DNA from: Ischnura elegans
Taxonomy: Eukaryota > Arthropoda > Insecta > Odonata > Coenagrionidae
Direction of reading: 5' to 3'
Assembly: GCF_921293095.1 (NCBI RefSeq)
Contig: NC_060251.1
Location: forward strand, 58,793,585-58,857,584
DNA: 64,000 nt
The notes under the pieces were generated by a model, which saw nothing but the letters and a program-made list of their open reading frames with translations, did no database searches and was not told the DNA's origin. Shown one piece after another: positions 1 through 12,237 of this stretch (its first letter is position 1; each line of letters starts with the position of its first letter). The position numbers were made by a program, and so were the translations under genes.

Positions 1-1109
1 AAAAAAGAACGTAAACAAAAATAAAAAGTTATCACCATCACAAAACACGATAATAAAATCATTTTTACCAACCTATATTATGTAAGACTTGTTTAAAAGT
101 CTTTCTACTACAATCGTGTATCGCCAACAAGATACGAACTATAGTCAACAGCACGAATCATATTTCAAATATGGCATTTAGAGCACTTGTTAACTTTGAA
201 ATTAATAACCACCACACTCTCGATGTAATATACCAAAAACAACAACTAATTTCTTACCTTACATTTCTCCGCTTTTCATTTGAATGCGCGTTGATTTAAA
301 CAGGTGTTTGTTCTTGCGGAAAGAAGACGCAAAGAAATAGACACTTCAATTATTACTTTCTTAATTTCCTACCTTATATTTATCAGTTTTTCGTTTCATT
401 TCCTTTATCTTCTTTCCCAGTTTAGCTCCTCTTGTTTGCATAAACAAATATGTTGCTATGATTGTTTGCTTGTATGACTGCCGCGCCGCCATTGCAATTT
501 GGTGGCCATTTTTTGAACTAATCCCCATACACTCAATTTTATATGAATAGACTGATAAATAATTGTAAATTTAGTGTTTTCATAATTTTTCCTGGGGTTT
601 CAGGCAATTTTAGAGGGGGTCTTCATTAGACTTTTTGCCGTATCTCGTCTCGTTCACCCCAAACATTTGTATACGTGAATGAATGAATGAATGAATGAGT
701 GGTCGTTAGGGGATTTTATTATATATAGATTTGATGTTTGATTGAAATTGTCATCAGCAAGGTGAAGTTTGGGCTGAAACTCAATTTAACTCAGAAAATG
801 ATAATGGAGTTTGAATAGGATGGAAACTACATGATTTACCGGGATTTGAGACACTTTAGACAAAGTGTTCCAGGAACATACAGGTTTTGCGTAACTTACT
901 ACTTACTACGAAGTTGAAAATCGAAAAGTTGGTTTAAAATTGTGACTAATATAATGCGTCTAAGATTGCTGAATATCGCTACAATAAGTTAACCACTGGT
1001 TCACCACAATTTTGAATGGCTTAACTCAACCTAGAATTTTAATTTCCTAAGGAAAGATGCAAAATCTCTAAAGAACAGGAACAATGTAGATCCACAAAAA
1101 ATATACAAT
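1..1109. other. AT-rich non-coding stretch, no gene seen
   Basis: No coding signal is visible on either strand. A short (GAAT)n microsatellite lies at about 676-699. The segment at about 485-590, which starts with a GCCGCCAT block and a GGTGGCC block, reappears in diverged form at about 5740-5830, so this part is repeat-derived. Confidence 0.5.
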
Positions 1110-3170
1110 TACTGACCCAGGTTTTGTTGGGAAGCAGCTCATCAGGTGAGGAAATGTCATCATTCTGCAAGTTTAATGTAACAATTAAATGTAACACAAT
1201 AATATGAATATAAACAAATTCGTTCCACGGTTTGACTTATGCATATAATAGGAGCGTGTTTGACTTGTGGGTAGAGCGCTTAGCTAGTAACTTACGGACC
1301 GAATCAGCGACAAAAAACCTCTTTTCTCTTATAAGAATTATATAAAAAAATCGTAATTCATTTAAAATAGGTTACAATATTGATAACTGGTTAGTACTGT
1401 GATTGGAGGAATGTGTCATAAATCGATCAGGTCAAGTGAAGTTGTCATGAGCGGTGCTTTAGGTATTGTCACTGATAATTTTCCTGGTCGACGTAGCCAA
1501 ATGGAAGTTGTTCAGGTCATCAAATAACTGATGTCACTTTTGACCTCCGCAATCTGGCTTGAAGCCGACACCCTCATCGCGTTACAGAATTTGTTATTGC
1601 TCGTCACTGTATTTTCGATCAGGTTACTATTTTAAGATTCAATTGGAGTCCATTTTTTTACTGACGATAAATTGGCATGTTGCGGCGTCATTGCGGATTC
1701 ACGTAGGCTCTATATTAGAAGCAAATCTTTAAATAAAATTTTTGCCAGTATGTTGATGCCTTAACATATTTACACATGAAATATATAATCTTATTTTGAC
1801 TAAAAACCTGTATTTTGAATACGATTTTTGTTTTTAGATTCGATTAGAGATGATCTTTTACATACTCGACAAATGAACTTATTGTAGCATCATTAGGCTC
1901 TGTTATACCTACGCTCTTTTTTTTAGCTACATGTTAAAACTAACTTTGCGGAAGCAAGTTTTTCTCCTATTTATACATTTAAGCCAATGTACAAATATGT
2001 ATTAATATAAAAAGAAATGAATAGCCAAAAGCATGTAATGACTTAAATTTGTCATCAACCATATATTTTTTGTGGTATCATCAATCCTTTATATTTTCAG
2101 AAGCATGAGACAGTTTCCTGTTCTTTGATTTATGCTGAAACATGGGTCCTGAAATGCAAGCGTACATTTAAGGGATAAAATTGGACATCGATATTCTTCT
2201 AATGTGATTAGATCTAGTTTTCATTCGTAATTTTTACTTTAAAAAATCGCAATTATTAAAATAGTAAGTCGCCGGCATCACCTGGCTACCCGTCACCAGA
2301 GGAGAAAATTAAACAAATATGACCAACTTCGGTTAAAAAATGAAACCGTTTTAGTAGATGTGACACGCGTGGTGGGAGTAAGTGCATTTTAAAAATATCT
2401 TGTATGATATCCAGCTTCATGCGGTAGAATATTAGTTAAATAAAACATTGCAATATTTCCACACGATACATTCGAATACAACGCGTTTTATTGTTATAGC
2501 AGCATTATTAAGTTCCTGTTGTAATCCTGTGGAAATATTTAGATAATATTTCATTCGACTAACAGCAATGTAAAAGGTTAAAATGTTTAAATTTCACAAT
2601 GATATTAATATATTATTATAATACATAATATTATAATACAACTTAAAATAGTAACCTGATCGAAAATACAGTCCGAGCAATAACAAATTCTGTAACGCGA
2701 TGAGGGTGTCGGCTTCAAGCCAGATTGCGGAGGTCATAAGTGACATCAGTATTTTGATGACCTGAACAACTTCCATTTGGCTACGTCGACCAGGAAAATT
2801 ATCAGTGGCAATACCTAAAGCACCGTTCATGACAACTTCACTTGACCTGATCGATTTATGACACATTCCTCCAATCACAGCACCTACTAACCAGTTATCA
2901 ATATTGTAATCTATTTTAAATGAATTACGATTTTTTAATAATTCTTCTTAGAAAAAAGCGTTTTTTGTCGCTGATTCGGTCCGTAAGCTACTGGCTAAGC
3001 GCTCTACCCACCAGCCAAATACGCTCCTATATGCATAAGTCAAACCGTGGGGTGAATTTGTTTATATTCATATTATTATTTTACATTAAATTATTACGTT
3101 AAACTTGCAGAATGATGATATTTCCTCACCTGATGAGCTGCTTCCCAACAAAACCTGATTCAGTTGAATT
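1110..3170. repeat. Large foldback: two ~525-bp inverted arms around a ~1-kb spacer
   Basis: The plus strand at about 1110-1637 is matched by the reverse complement of about 2642-3168, with scattered substitutions and small indels. The outer ends begin with ACTGA followed two bases later by CAGGTTTTGTTGGG. The arms include an open frame, intact only in the right arm (minus strand, 2594-2878). I recognise no protein in it. In the left arm that frame is broken by a two-base swap that makes a TAA and by a one-base indel. I found no clear target duplication. It is probably a foldback transposon or an inverted duplication of a repeat. The spacer 1638-2641 shows no gene. Confidence 0.8.
2440..2515 (-). 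repeat. Copy of the GAAA-palindrome / GTGGAAA repeat family
   Basis: Read on the minus strand the unit has TTAATAATG, an imperfect hairpin, AAAACGCGTT with the palindrome ACGCGT, then an AT-rich stretch and GTGGAAATATTGCAATG. It is closely related to the foldback at 12238-12419. It sits within the spacer of the 1110-3170 foldback. Confidence 0.5.
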
Positions 3171-5500
3171 TGGTGGTTTCCGGCGATACTTGGCGGAATT
3201 TGCTGGACATTTTGTTAGAAATAAAATAGAATTTATTCATCCAAAACAATTGAATTACTTCAAGTTGACATGATGCAAGCAAAGAGAGGACGAGAGATAT
3301 GCATTGTGAATGGAGTTCTAATTAATGGCAGAACCGCTGGACGTAAGCTTAGCCACCGTTCCGAATGTTTTGCGCACGACCTTACGGCCTCGCAAGATAG
3401 TCCCTCACACTCCCGATAATAATGGTGTAGGGCCTGATCTTCCGAATCTCCATGCTCTTCCCATCCCAAAAACATTCATTTATATCTCTCAACCACCGCG
3501 AAACGCTTTGAACCCACTCCCCAAAAACATTGGGGGTCCAAAAACCCCTTCCCATCTCGCTCCCTACCCCGACCCCCGATATCATCACCCTTTGCTCCCT
3601 TATTCCCATCCGCGCGCTGCTTATTATCTTAATCCCTTCCGCACCGACGCCTCTAATGATTTCGGGGGCGCTTGCTCATCGGAAGATGGATACATACATG
3701 CACGCACCGCTCTTCCCCGTATTTGCTGTTCGAATCTGGGACACCCACACAGTGCCAGAGAGTACAGATTAAATTCGTCCCGCTGGCAAAACGAACGTCG
3801 AGCTGCTCCGCACAGCTAAACATATTCGATTTGAAGATGAGCGCCCTCTGTCTCATAACCCCTCCTCCCCCTCCAACGCAATCCTCGCGTTCTCTTGTTT
3901 TATCTCTCATCGTACGCTGTGTTCGTTTTCCGTTTGCCGCCATTGATGTGGTCTCGGGGACTTAGTGCTAATCTCTGCCAGTGTCACGAGCCGATATATC
4001 GTCTCTGTCGTAGAACATAATTAATATCGTTGTTGTTGTAATAATTAAATATATCCACAAGCAGCATCATATATCATATTTATATCCAAAAGATATCAAA
4101 TTTAATATAACCGATATCACTTTTACGTCTAAATTTCTTAGCTGATACATAAGTGCATATCACTTTTGCATATCACTTTGGATATTGAAAATTGATAGCA
4201 CTACAAGTGATGAAAAAGTGGAGTAAAACGTTCAATGCATCAAAATTTGATATTACTAATGTTGATGAAGTAATGCTACCAATTATATATCTTCATCGAA
4301 AGTTAATATTTTTCATAGCGGCGCATCGCGAAACACTTTTCATAAATTGGTAACAAATTGATATCTTCTTTTATGAATAGAAGTGGTACCTTAATTTTGA
4401 TCTAAAATTAGTATCGCCAAGTGATTACACATATATTGAGATCAAATGTACATATCCGGTAAATATCACTTCGTTAAAAAACTCAAATTGCGCTGATAAT
4501 TTTTGCCAGTATCAGCCAATTGGGGTGGCACGTAGTGGGTTGAGTATTACTGCATTTTTCTCCATTTGCTATCTTAATATTTCTTAGCACTTCTTGTATA
4601 TCCTTCGTTCTTTGAAGCATGCAATTCAGCAAACGCAGAATATTGAAATATATCCCAACACCCAAGGATCCAATTCACTGAGCGAAATTCATTTGACGTG
4701 ACTGAGATACGAAATTGGGTCTCCAAATTGCCGGTCAGGTATGCCACCTATTTCATCAATAAGAAATGTCTCAAATCATCAACCTTCATCACCAAATTTA
4801 TGAATATTTCGTTTCGAATTCTGGTAAATCGAATTATTTTTTCGGTAAAAATTTCATCCTTGGTCGTACTTAAATATATATTCGCAATTTGTACTCGTGA
4901 GCGTAACTACGAATATTCATTTTTTCTTGCATTGACCTAATTTTGTAATGCCTGAATAACGTGATCATAGCCAAGCACACAGTGGCGATGATGAATGTAG
5001 CAAAAATTCATCAGCAGTGCGCTTCAGTTAGCAGTTCTTTGTAAGCTTTCTTTTCATTTTACCATCAATCCGAATAATAAGAATATTTTTGGTCTTCATA
5101 TGAGTGATTATAATTATCTTTTTTCTGGCTCTCGTATTGCTGGTGAGTTTACCTCAGGAGTGTCATATTTTTTTCCACTTTTTCTTGCTTCAGGAAGTTC
5201 TCGGTCAATGAAAATAGTACACACCATAAAAATCAATGGAGGAAGTAACCATCCCTGTTCAAGATAACGGATATACAATCAGTTAAAAAGCCTTCCCAAT
5301 TTGAATGGTAAGTACTTCCATATGCTGTAGTAACATACTAAATTAGACTTTGTTCTCTAATTTTATTCTGAAGTGTCAAATAGGAGGATGAAGCGGTATC
5401 AATCAACGTAATCTAGTATCACGCCTTATTTTTCATCAATCAGAGCTATTTTACTCCAAAAGTAAGCATTAGTAAAGGAATTTTTGTCCTGCAGCCATTC
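3171..5500. other. Non-coding stretch with a GC-richer island, no gene seen
   Basis: Positions 3325-3960 are GC-richer and pyrimidine-skewed and open in several overlapping frames on both strands, which is what low stop density produces by chance. No family motif or splice-bounded exon is recognisable. The remainder is AT-rich. Confidence 0.4.
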
Positions 5501-5504
5501 ATGC

Positions 5505-6620
5505 AAGATTTGTCAAATTTTCAAAATGCATGTTTTCTTACATGAGGAAACCCGACTGATCCCGCATAACTAGTCGTAAAACAATGTGTCCTCTACTTAT
5601 CCTGACTTTAGGGTATATCACGACATAAAAATAAATTATGAAACTATGTTTTTTCGCGATAAATTTTCAATTAAATTTGATGTCAGCAAATTTGTTGTTA
5701 TAATTTTGTATCACCTTCCTATCTTTTTACGATCGCAGGGCCGCCATCGGATATTGGTGGCCTTTATTTAAACTAATCTCCATATTTTAATTTAAATCAT
5801 GAATAAAAATCGATATACAAGTAAAATCACAATTAAAATGTGATAATATTGCTTTGTCATCTGATTCTGAGTTATTCTGAAAATATCAGATTGATAGATG
5901 ATCGGAAAGTGGGTTAAAATTGAGTTTCAAGATTTAACATGGATCAGACGACAAACAACAAAGCGAGGTTATAAAAAAATAAAAAAGTAGCTCTGATTGA
6001 GGTAAATGGAAGGAGAAATAGTGGTAATGCGTACGTGTAGTACTTAAAATTGTAATAATAGTGTACACATTAAATAATTGTGGGAAAAGTGCAGCTACCT
6101 TGCATTTCAATAAGTCGCCTGTCCACTATATTAAGCCTGAATCTATTGAACTTATTCGAAATAGTACTACGTTGCCAGGTACCACTTCAACCTCCTTTTC
6201 AGAACTTATTGGTAGCGCTCTGGGGGAAGGTTCGTGTAGGATACGTCAGAGGTTATTGGAGAATCGGCTATCGTGGATTACGGTTGATCCGATGTGCCAT
6301 ATCCCATCGGTGATTTGGCGTCGGATCCATATTTGAATCGCATCTGTGTCCGTCGGGTGGTGTAACCTCGAATTAATTGGCTCCAATCGAAGGTGAAGAG
6401 GAGATATAGGAGTGCTTTGCAGCTGACGGCGCTGGAGGATATCCGTGTGTTCGCGTGAAATCTGGCCGGAGCCGATTGGCCTGCCTCTACTGGCTATCGA
6501 GTCGGCAAATTTTCGCCTCCGCATGCGTCCGATTCTATGAGGCTCGTATGCGATTGAAGGACGAACAAAGTGCTGGCAAAAGAGTTCAGTTCTCAATCTA
6601 GGGCCAATTTTTTACCAGAA
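5505..6620. repeat. Dispersed repeat with rearranged partial copies further right
   Basis: Pieces of this segment recur elsewhere. About 5505-5640 resembles 10256-10390. About 6155-6290, with a GAGAATCGG block, resembles 10395-10525. About 6075-6150 resembles 10856-10935 and 15586-15665. About 6512-6620 resembles the reverse complement of 11405-11510. The differing order shows that the family is rearranged or composite. No coding capacity is recognised. Confidence 0.5.
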
Positions 6621-6647
6621 ATTTTCATTCATTCTTTCATAGTAATA

Positions 6648-7302
6648 GTGTGGTTTCCTATTTTTTTGTTGCCTAAATCGAAAGATTATTACTACTGGAG
6701 TACGCATTTCATGCTTTTAGATTTTTAAATGACGATATCTATTTTTCGCGATCAAATGAAAAGTGAAAATTTTCAAGCGCCCGAAAACGCGACTGCTAAG
6801 TAATAATGCTGGGAAAAGCCCCTGAGACGTCATTCTGGTTCCGGCTGCCGCCGTGTGATGCCACCTTGGTGCGAGGCTATGAGCGCCGCTACGGTGCAGG
6901 CTGCTAGCAGATAGCTGAGTACCCCGCTAGCAAGTAGCATTTGGCTTAAATAAGGATTATTAATACCCTATCAAATAAGGAAACTTTCCGACCATAGGCA
7001 ATTTTAATAGGTGATTATTTAAAGATGTTTCTCTGAGCTCTGTGCCTCATGCATACATTGGTAATCGCAGACGGTGTAAAACTCCTGTCTACTCGTATAG
7101 CATCTGGGTCCCTGTGACGTCCCGTGGAATGGCATCGCGTGGGCGCCGATCTGGCCTTTTTTAAATGAGGTTAAAATTGACCATTAACACTCGTCTAAAC
7201 TGGGAATCTAAAGCAAAATAATTTGTATATTATGGATATACTAATGGTGGGTAACGAATCGTAATCAATGCCTTTCGTTTTCTATAGTGAAAGAAACTAC
7301 CC
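6648..7302 (+). mobile_element. TA-target MITE, copy 1 of 4 (~655 bp)
   Basis: The ends are GTGTGGTTTCC and GAAACTACCC, the inverted terminal repeats seen in all four copies (consensus GGGTGGTTTCC). It is flanked by TA on both sides. The interior matches the copies at 22241, 27130 and 37771 over the full length, including the block TTTTCGCGATCAAATGAAAA. No transposase is encoded, so this is a non-autonomous element. The TA target suggests the Tc1/mariner superfamily. Confidence 0.85.
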
Positions 7303-7587
7303 TATTCTATTCCATGGTCATCTTTGTGTAGGCTTTCGCAGTGTGGTGAAGATTCAGCGGAGAGGTCCGCGGATATGCGCCGCGTGTTTCCAACAAGGAT
7401 GGCAAGTGGAACGAAAACAAACATGTTTCGTTTCTACCCGGAGTGAAAACGAAAATACGAGGCTTAGGTCTAGTTTCGTTGCCGCACGAAATTAAAATCA
7501 CCAAGGAGTTAAATTTTGACGCGGACGAAACTTTACTCTCAGGTACGAAACTAAATTATCGTAGGAATAGAAGGAATAATAACTTTG

Positions 7588-7655
7588 TTTTTTCCACATG
7601 GTAATTTATTGAGACCGACCATGGTTTCGTTACAGCGTAACATTGTCAAGGTCTA
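7588..7655 (-). repeat. Single arm of the 61471-61627 foldback family
   Basis: The minus strand carries CTTGACAATG, the hairpin GTTAC..GTAAC, GAAACCATGGTC, CAATAAATTA and TGTGGAAA, almost identical to each arm of the perfect foldback at 61471-61627. Only one arm is present here. It lies inside the outer hAT-like element. Confidence 0.8.
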
Positions 7656-7867
7656 AACTAAAAAAAAAGAAACTAAAAAAAAAGAAACTAAATTAATCGA
7701 AACACCGCAGCTCATACTCAAGTTTCGATCGCAAAAGTTGAGTCGAGGGGAAAGACGGAATAGTTTCGGCCCATATCACGACAGAATGTAGAGAGCTCAA
7801 AACATTGATCTTCGTCATATTGCGACTGAATAGTGCGTTGCGAATTGTGAGTGGAAAAGTGCCCCAA

Positions 7868-7921
7868 TCGGCCTACCGCCTCTGGATACATGGGGAACTG
7901 CATCCAGAGGCGGTAGGCCGA
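7868..7921. repeat. Perfect 20-bp hairpin
   Basis: TCGGCCTACCGCCTCTGGAT at 7868-7887 is followed after 14 bases by its exact reverse complement at 7902-7921. It lies inside the outer hAT-like element, upstream of the nested one. Confidence 0.9.
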
Positions 7922-8204
7922 ACCTCTACTTCATTCAATCTTACTTCGTACTCGGTGAGTGGGTCAAAACTAAACTGTGCGAAGGTGAAGCACGTGGTCC
8001 CTCGTAGAGGTGGGTTAAACTGTTCATTTTTATGAACCGTTCACTTTGATCCTGTTCAGTAAAAAGAACAGTTCAAAATATCGGTTCATAGTGAACAGGT
8101 AGGGTCATTCGGTAGAAAATATTGTTTATCATGCGTTTAGAGTACATGAAAGCTTAGTGTGGTATCGTAAGGTTTGTGGAGAGTGTTATGGTAATTTCGA
8201 GCAA

Positions 8205-8391
8205 GAATCGCGTTTTAAACAATATTTTTGGAGATGCATCCACATTAAAAAATTTCATCGTAGGCGCCAAAAACTAAGTCCAAAGATCATCTTGGTAAAG
8301 GGACCAAAAAAATGTTCCACAATCATGAGTTCAATCGTTTCCTAAGTTCATGAATCGCGTTTTAAACAATATTTTTGGAGATGCATCCACA
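8205..8391 (+). repeat. 40-bp direct repeat inside the nested hAT element
   Basis: The segment beginning GAATCGCGTTTTAAACAATA at 8205-8244 is repeated exactly at 8352-8391, 147 bp downstream. It is probably an internal duplication of the transposon. Confidence 0.9.
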
Positions 8392-8493
8392 AATCCACAA
8401 ATGTTCAAAAAACGAAATCAAAATGAACGCGATATCCCAACTGAACACCCCGAGGAAACTAATATTTAATCTAATATTTCGAACGGTTTGAAA

Positions 8494-8599
8494 GAACTGA
8501 TATTTTAAATATCAGTTCAAATATTAGTTAGAACGAACGGTTCGAATGAACTGATATTTTAAATATCAGTTCAAATATTAGTTAGAACGAACTGTTCAG
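8494..8599 (+). repeat. Tandem duplication, period 54 bp
   Basis: Two nearly identical units start with GAACTGATATTTTAAATATC at 8494 and 8548. Each contains the palindrome GATATTTTAAATATC and ends in a GAACGAAC word. They form part of the internal repeat structure of the nested hAT-like element. Confidence 0.9.
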
Positions 8600-9277
8600 T
8601 GGCGAACTGTTCGTTTTCGTCGACGGAGGGGAATAGTAGAGAAAGAAGGGGAGGGGCTCGGTCGTCTACGACGCACTTCGGCGGCCTTGGATGGCCTCCG
8701 TCGTAACCGCCATCTGTTGTACCCACAACGCACTTGCTCGAGTAAGCTGCAGTTCAAAATGCCTCTTGATGATCATACCTACTGTACCGAGTATGCCGCA
8801 ATTGTGCAGGGCCGGCATGAACAGTGAACAGGGTGTTTTAGAGAACGGTTCATTTTCGAACCGGTTCATTTCAGTGAACAGTTCGTTTTGGCAGTTCGGT
8901 TCTTTTTGACCCATCTCTAGTCCCTCGGGTTCGAAGCATAATCTGTCTTTCGCTTCGTCCCAGAGGTTTAGTTTAGTCTCGACCCGAAGTAGTTTTGACT
9001 CCGTTTTTGTTTCGATCCTAAGTTTAACTCCCCGGGTTTCAATCCATTTCGTTTCGTTTCTACATTTCGCTCCCTCGAACGAAACTATTGAAATTTTACT
9101 GGTATTGATTTTCGTTTAGTTTCAATTGCCATCCCTGGTTTACAATAATATATCATTCATTACCGAGTACAAAGCGAACTATCGAAGTTAATAACTCCAG
9201 GATCACCGTAATTCTGTGGTCCATTTGTTATTCAAACTAGCGAAATCTTTGCGGTCATATTTCTCGGTAAATTCATG

Positions 9278-9571
9278 CAAGCGCGCAACTAGGAATTTAG
9301 GGCTACGGGCTTTAGGCGCAACTAATATTGGTGGGTGTGGAACACCCGCCATGGCAAGCGGTAGGTGCGGGTTCTCTCACCCAGAAAATTTTTAAGATGA
9401 ATGATTGAAAATGGTGAGTTTTACGGCTTTCTGGGGGATATTTTATTAATCCTTACACAATTCTATAAGTAATATTCATCCAATTAAATGAATTTGATTA
9501 AATTTAAAAATTTCTCTGAGATCTGGGGGGGCGGGGGGTTATTCCCCAAAATACCCCTCGCTGTGCCACTG
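9278..9571. mobile_element. hAT MITE, copy 1 (294 bp)
   Basis: The left end is CAAGCGCGCAACTAGG. The reverse complement of the right end is CAGTGGCACAGCGAGG. The flanks are AATTCATG (9270-9277) and GATTCATG (9572-9579), an 8-bp target duplication with one mismatch. The interior is homologous to the element at 26381-26676, including the run of Gs and Cs before the right end. Confidence 0.85.
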
Positions 9572-10111
9572 GATTCATGTATGATTTAGTTGAATATTTT
9601 TGGATAAATTTTATTTTTACAAGGGATGTGACCTCTATCTCTGAATTTATTTGAAAGGAAAAAGCAAGGGTCCAATATTCAGCGGAAAGGTTAGCGTTTC
9701 GCCGGTATTGCAGCTGGCTTCTAAAGGTCGATAAAGTTCAGAGAGGTGGTATCGACCTATGGACCGATGAGATGACGCCTGACTCCGAAGGATGCGTATA
9801 AACGACGGTCGAAACCACACCTGTGCACTTCATCGACCTGAATAAGCGATCTGCAATGCTAGCGAAACTGTCGTCTGCGAAGATGGACACACGCGATTCA
9901 TATCCCGAAAACCTTTACGCTGATTCTATCCCATGGATTGGTATATTGCTGCCCTCCATTTTTCCCATGCTAGTTACATCGGTTCCCTGATTTTACTTCC
10001 TCCTCCCTCCCCCTCTCTCCTTTCTCAGTTACCCTTTCGGAGACTTCTCTCTCCCACCTCCTCCTTGCTTCTCTGCTTGCAATGATTCGGATACAGATTT
10101 CCCGAATATGT

Positions 10112-10174
10112 ATTTAAACTGTTCTCGAGTTTCCGCGCGGGTAAGATATTCGGAAACCCGAGAAAAGTTTAAAT
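10112..10174. repeat. Imperfect 24-bp hairpin
   Basis: ATTTAAACTGTTCTCGAG... at 10112-10135 pairs with 10151-10174, with about three mismatches and a 15-base loop. No element boundaries could be assigned. Confidence 0.7.
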
Positions 10175-10255
10175 ATTCTGTTCGCCGGGAAAGTGTAAAA
10201 TCATTCCCGAATATGCTTTTCCATGTATTCTACCATTTTTATCCCTGAGGCAACT

Positions 10256-11510
10256 TATGCATACCTTGTCAAGTTTTCAACGTGTATGTTTTCTTCCAGA
10301 AGAAACTCGACTAATCTTGCGTAACTGGTCACAAGCCGATGAGTCTTCTACTTATCCTAACTATGAGAGTGATATCTTTGATCGAGACAAAATGAAGACG
10401 AAATAGTATTACGTTGCTAGGTACCGGTTCAACCTTCTATTCGGAACTTATTGCTAGTGCAGCGGAATAGCGAAGGATACATTGGAGGATATTGGAGAAT
10501 CGGTATTCGTGGAATACGGTTTCTCTCCATTTCTAATTACATGTGGCCCCTCTTTCACCCTGCCCTTTCTATCTTCTCCACCCCCTCTGGCCTTCCCGTT
10601 TTCGTGGTTCTTTTCCCAGTGTCGTCTTCTGCAGCTTTTACAAGAGTCCTCCTTGTACCCCGGGTATTTCCGTATCTCTTTAGTTGTCTGTTTTTTTTCC
10701 GTCTCCCCACTGTACGTCTGTTTCCAACCCCTTCATCAAGCTTGTCAAATCCTCCCTCTCTTCTTCCTAAAATGTATATGTTGTTCTCATAAATTTTCTT
10801 GCCTTGTACAAGATGATGGCTTTGTGAGCCGATATGAGTCGCACGCATTAAAATAATGGTGGAAAAGTGCTACTACTTTTTATTTCAATGTGTCAAGATT
10901 CTGCTTTATAACGCCTGAAACAGTTGAATTTACTCCTAGTTTCCTTGCTCATCTGCCTCGAGTTGTTGGTTCTAGAGGATAAGATGGTTTCAGTTGAAAG
11001 GCATACAAAGCCCCAAGACAGTATGTTTGCTCGTATAGCGCCACATTCCCGAGGTTAAAGCCAGAACTTCGGACGCTAAAACATTCGTCAGAGAAATTAC
11101 TCATAATTAATTATTCATTGCTCATACTTAGTGATACATGGGTAATTTTACCTCAAACGTTTATCTCCAATAATATCAGACCCATCCTTCGCTTTTTCTT
11201 CGTTGAAGCTCTCGCGGGTGTGTGGGTGATGTTGTTTTCGGATGTGCCCCGCATACTTATACTGTTTTTCCCGACGTTTCAAGGCCATTGTTGGTCATTT
11301 TTCCATCAGTGAACCGAAGGAACTAGCTTAGGAAGGGGAACAATGGAGGATTGAAGTATGCCAATTATGGAATGGCATTACTACAGAATAATGACTGAAA
11401 AATCCTAGGAAAAAGTTGGCCCCAGATTGAGAACTCAGCCCTTTGGTACGCATTTATGCGCATCCCCTCAATCGCGTACGAGCCCCACGGAATCGGACGC
11501 ATGAAAACTT
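10256..11510. repeat. Rearranged copies of the 5505-6620 repeat
   Basis: Segments 10256-10390, 10395-10525 and 10856-10935 resemble parts of 5505-6290, and 11405-11510 is an inverted match to 6512-6620. Between them, 10525-10800 is pyrimidine-rich and open in two plus frames but has no recognisable motif. No gene is called. Confidence 0.45.
10811..10890 (+). repeat. GAAA-palindrome family member (GATGATGGCT type)
   Basis: The unit reads AGATGATGGCTTTGTGAGCC, which folds as a short stem, followed by GATATGAGTCGCACGCATT, an AT-rich stretch and GGTGGAAAAGTGC. It is very close to 15541-15625. Confidence 0.6.
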
Positions 11511-12237
11511 CTGGCAACAAACCGATTAAGCGGTTAATTATTCAAATTAAAAATTACACAGCCACTAAGACTTTGAATAAAAAATCAGGATTAATGATAC
11601 AATTAAAAATTACTTCAGTAAGAGTGACATAAAAAAACAGCATGTTGATATAGCAAAAAATGACGTAACAGAATTTTTTTTTTCGTTACATGTTACATTT
11701 AGTTTAAATACCTTTGGCATTTCCCGCCGCTCCCACTCCAAGTAAGTGGCACTAAGAGTGCTAGATTATAAACGGCCATCTTGAAGTTGTAACTTCACCC
11801 ATTCACAGGGGAGTCACGAAAAAAAAGCGCACAGTTGACCCTTCAGAATTTACAAAAGAAATCCAGTCCCTATCTTCTCAAAAATTAGGGAATGTTACGC
11901 ACACAAAAAATAAAAGGCGCATATTGTTTGTGGTTGCGCCTCTGGATATTTCAGCAACTAATTAATTGCTGGATTCATTAGTTTCTGATTCCCATCAAAC
12001 TTTATCCTCAACACCTATTTAATTGGCAGGCTTGGGACTGGCTAAATGATTTGTTTTGAATCGTGTTTAAAATCAGCATGAATAAAGCTTCGTCAATTCT
12101 AACTTTTTAAACATATTTACATTCTTATCACTATTACACTTATTCAAAATCAACAAAGTGTGGCTTTACTGAGGTGGATGATTAAAAGGAATATATATCT
12201 TGTATACTGTTGGGCACGATATGGTGGAAGTTCTTAA

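Larger units (their letters stand above)
8005..8919. mobile_element. Nested hAT-like non-autonomous element (915 bp)
   Basis: The ends are TAGAGGTGGGTTAAA and, as reverse complement, TAGAGATGGGTCAAA. Exact 8-bp duplications GTCCCTCG flank it at 7997-8004 and 8920-8927. The interior is filled with GAACNGTTC-type words near both ends and contains a 54-bp tandem duplication. These are the hallmarks of a hAT MITE. No transposase frame is recognised. Confidence 0.9.
7394..9137. mobile_element. hAT-like non-autonomous element, interrupted by a second hAT-like element
   Basis: The left end CAAGGATGGCAAGTGGAAC pairs with the reverse complement of the right end, CAGGGATGGCAATTGAAAC. The element is flanked by 8-bp duplications GTTTCCAA (7386-7393) and GTTTACAA (9138-9145), with one mismatch. 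Inside there are many GAAAC/GTTTC words near both ends, which may be subterminal transposase sites. An 8-bp target and CAG-type ends fit the hAT superfamily. Positions 8005-8919 are a later insertion. No transposase frame is recognised. Confidence 0.8.

Noticed and set aside
3325-3819. Open frame of 164 codons on the plus strand
   Set aside because: Overlapping frames on both strands are equally open and proline/histidine-rich, and no family is recognised.
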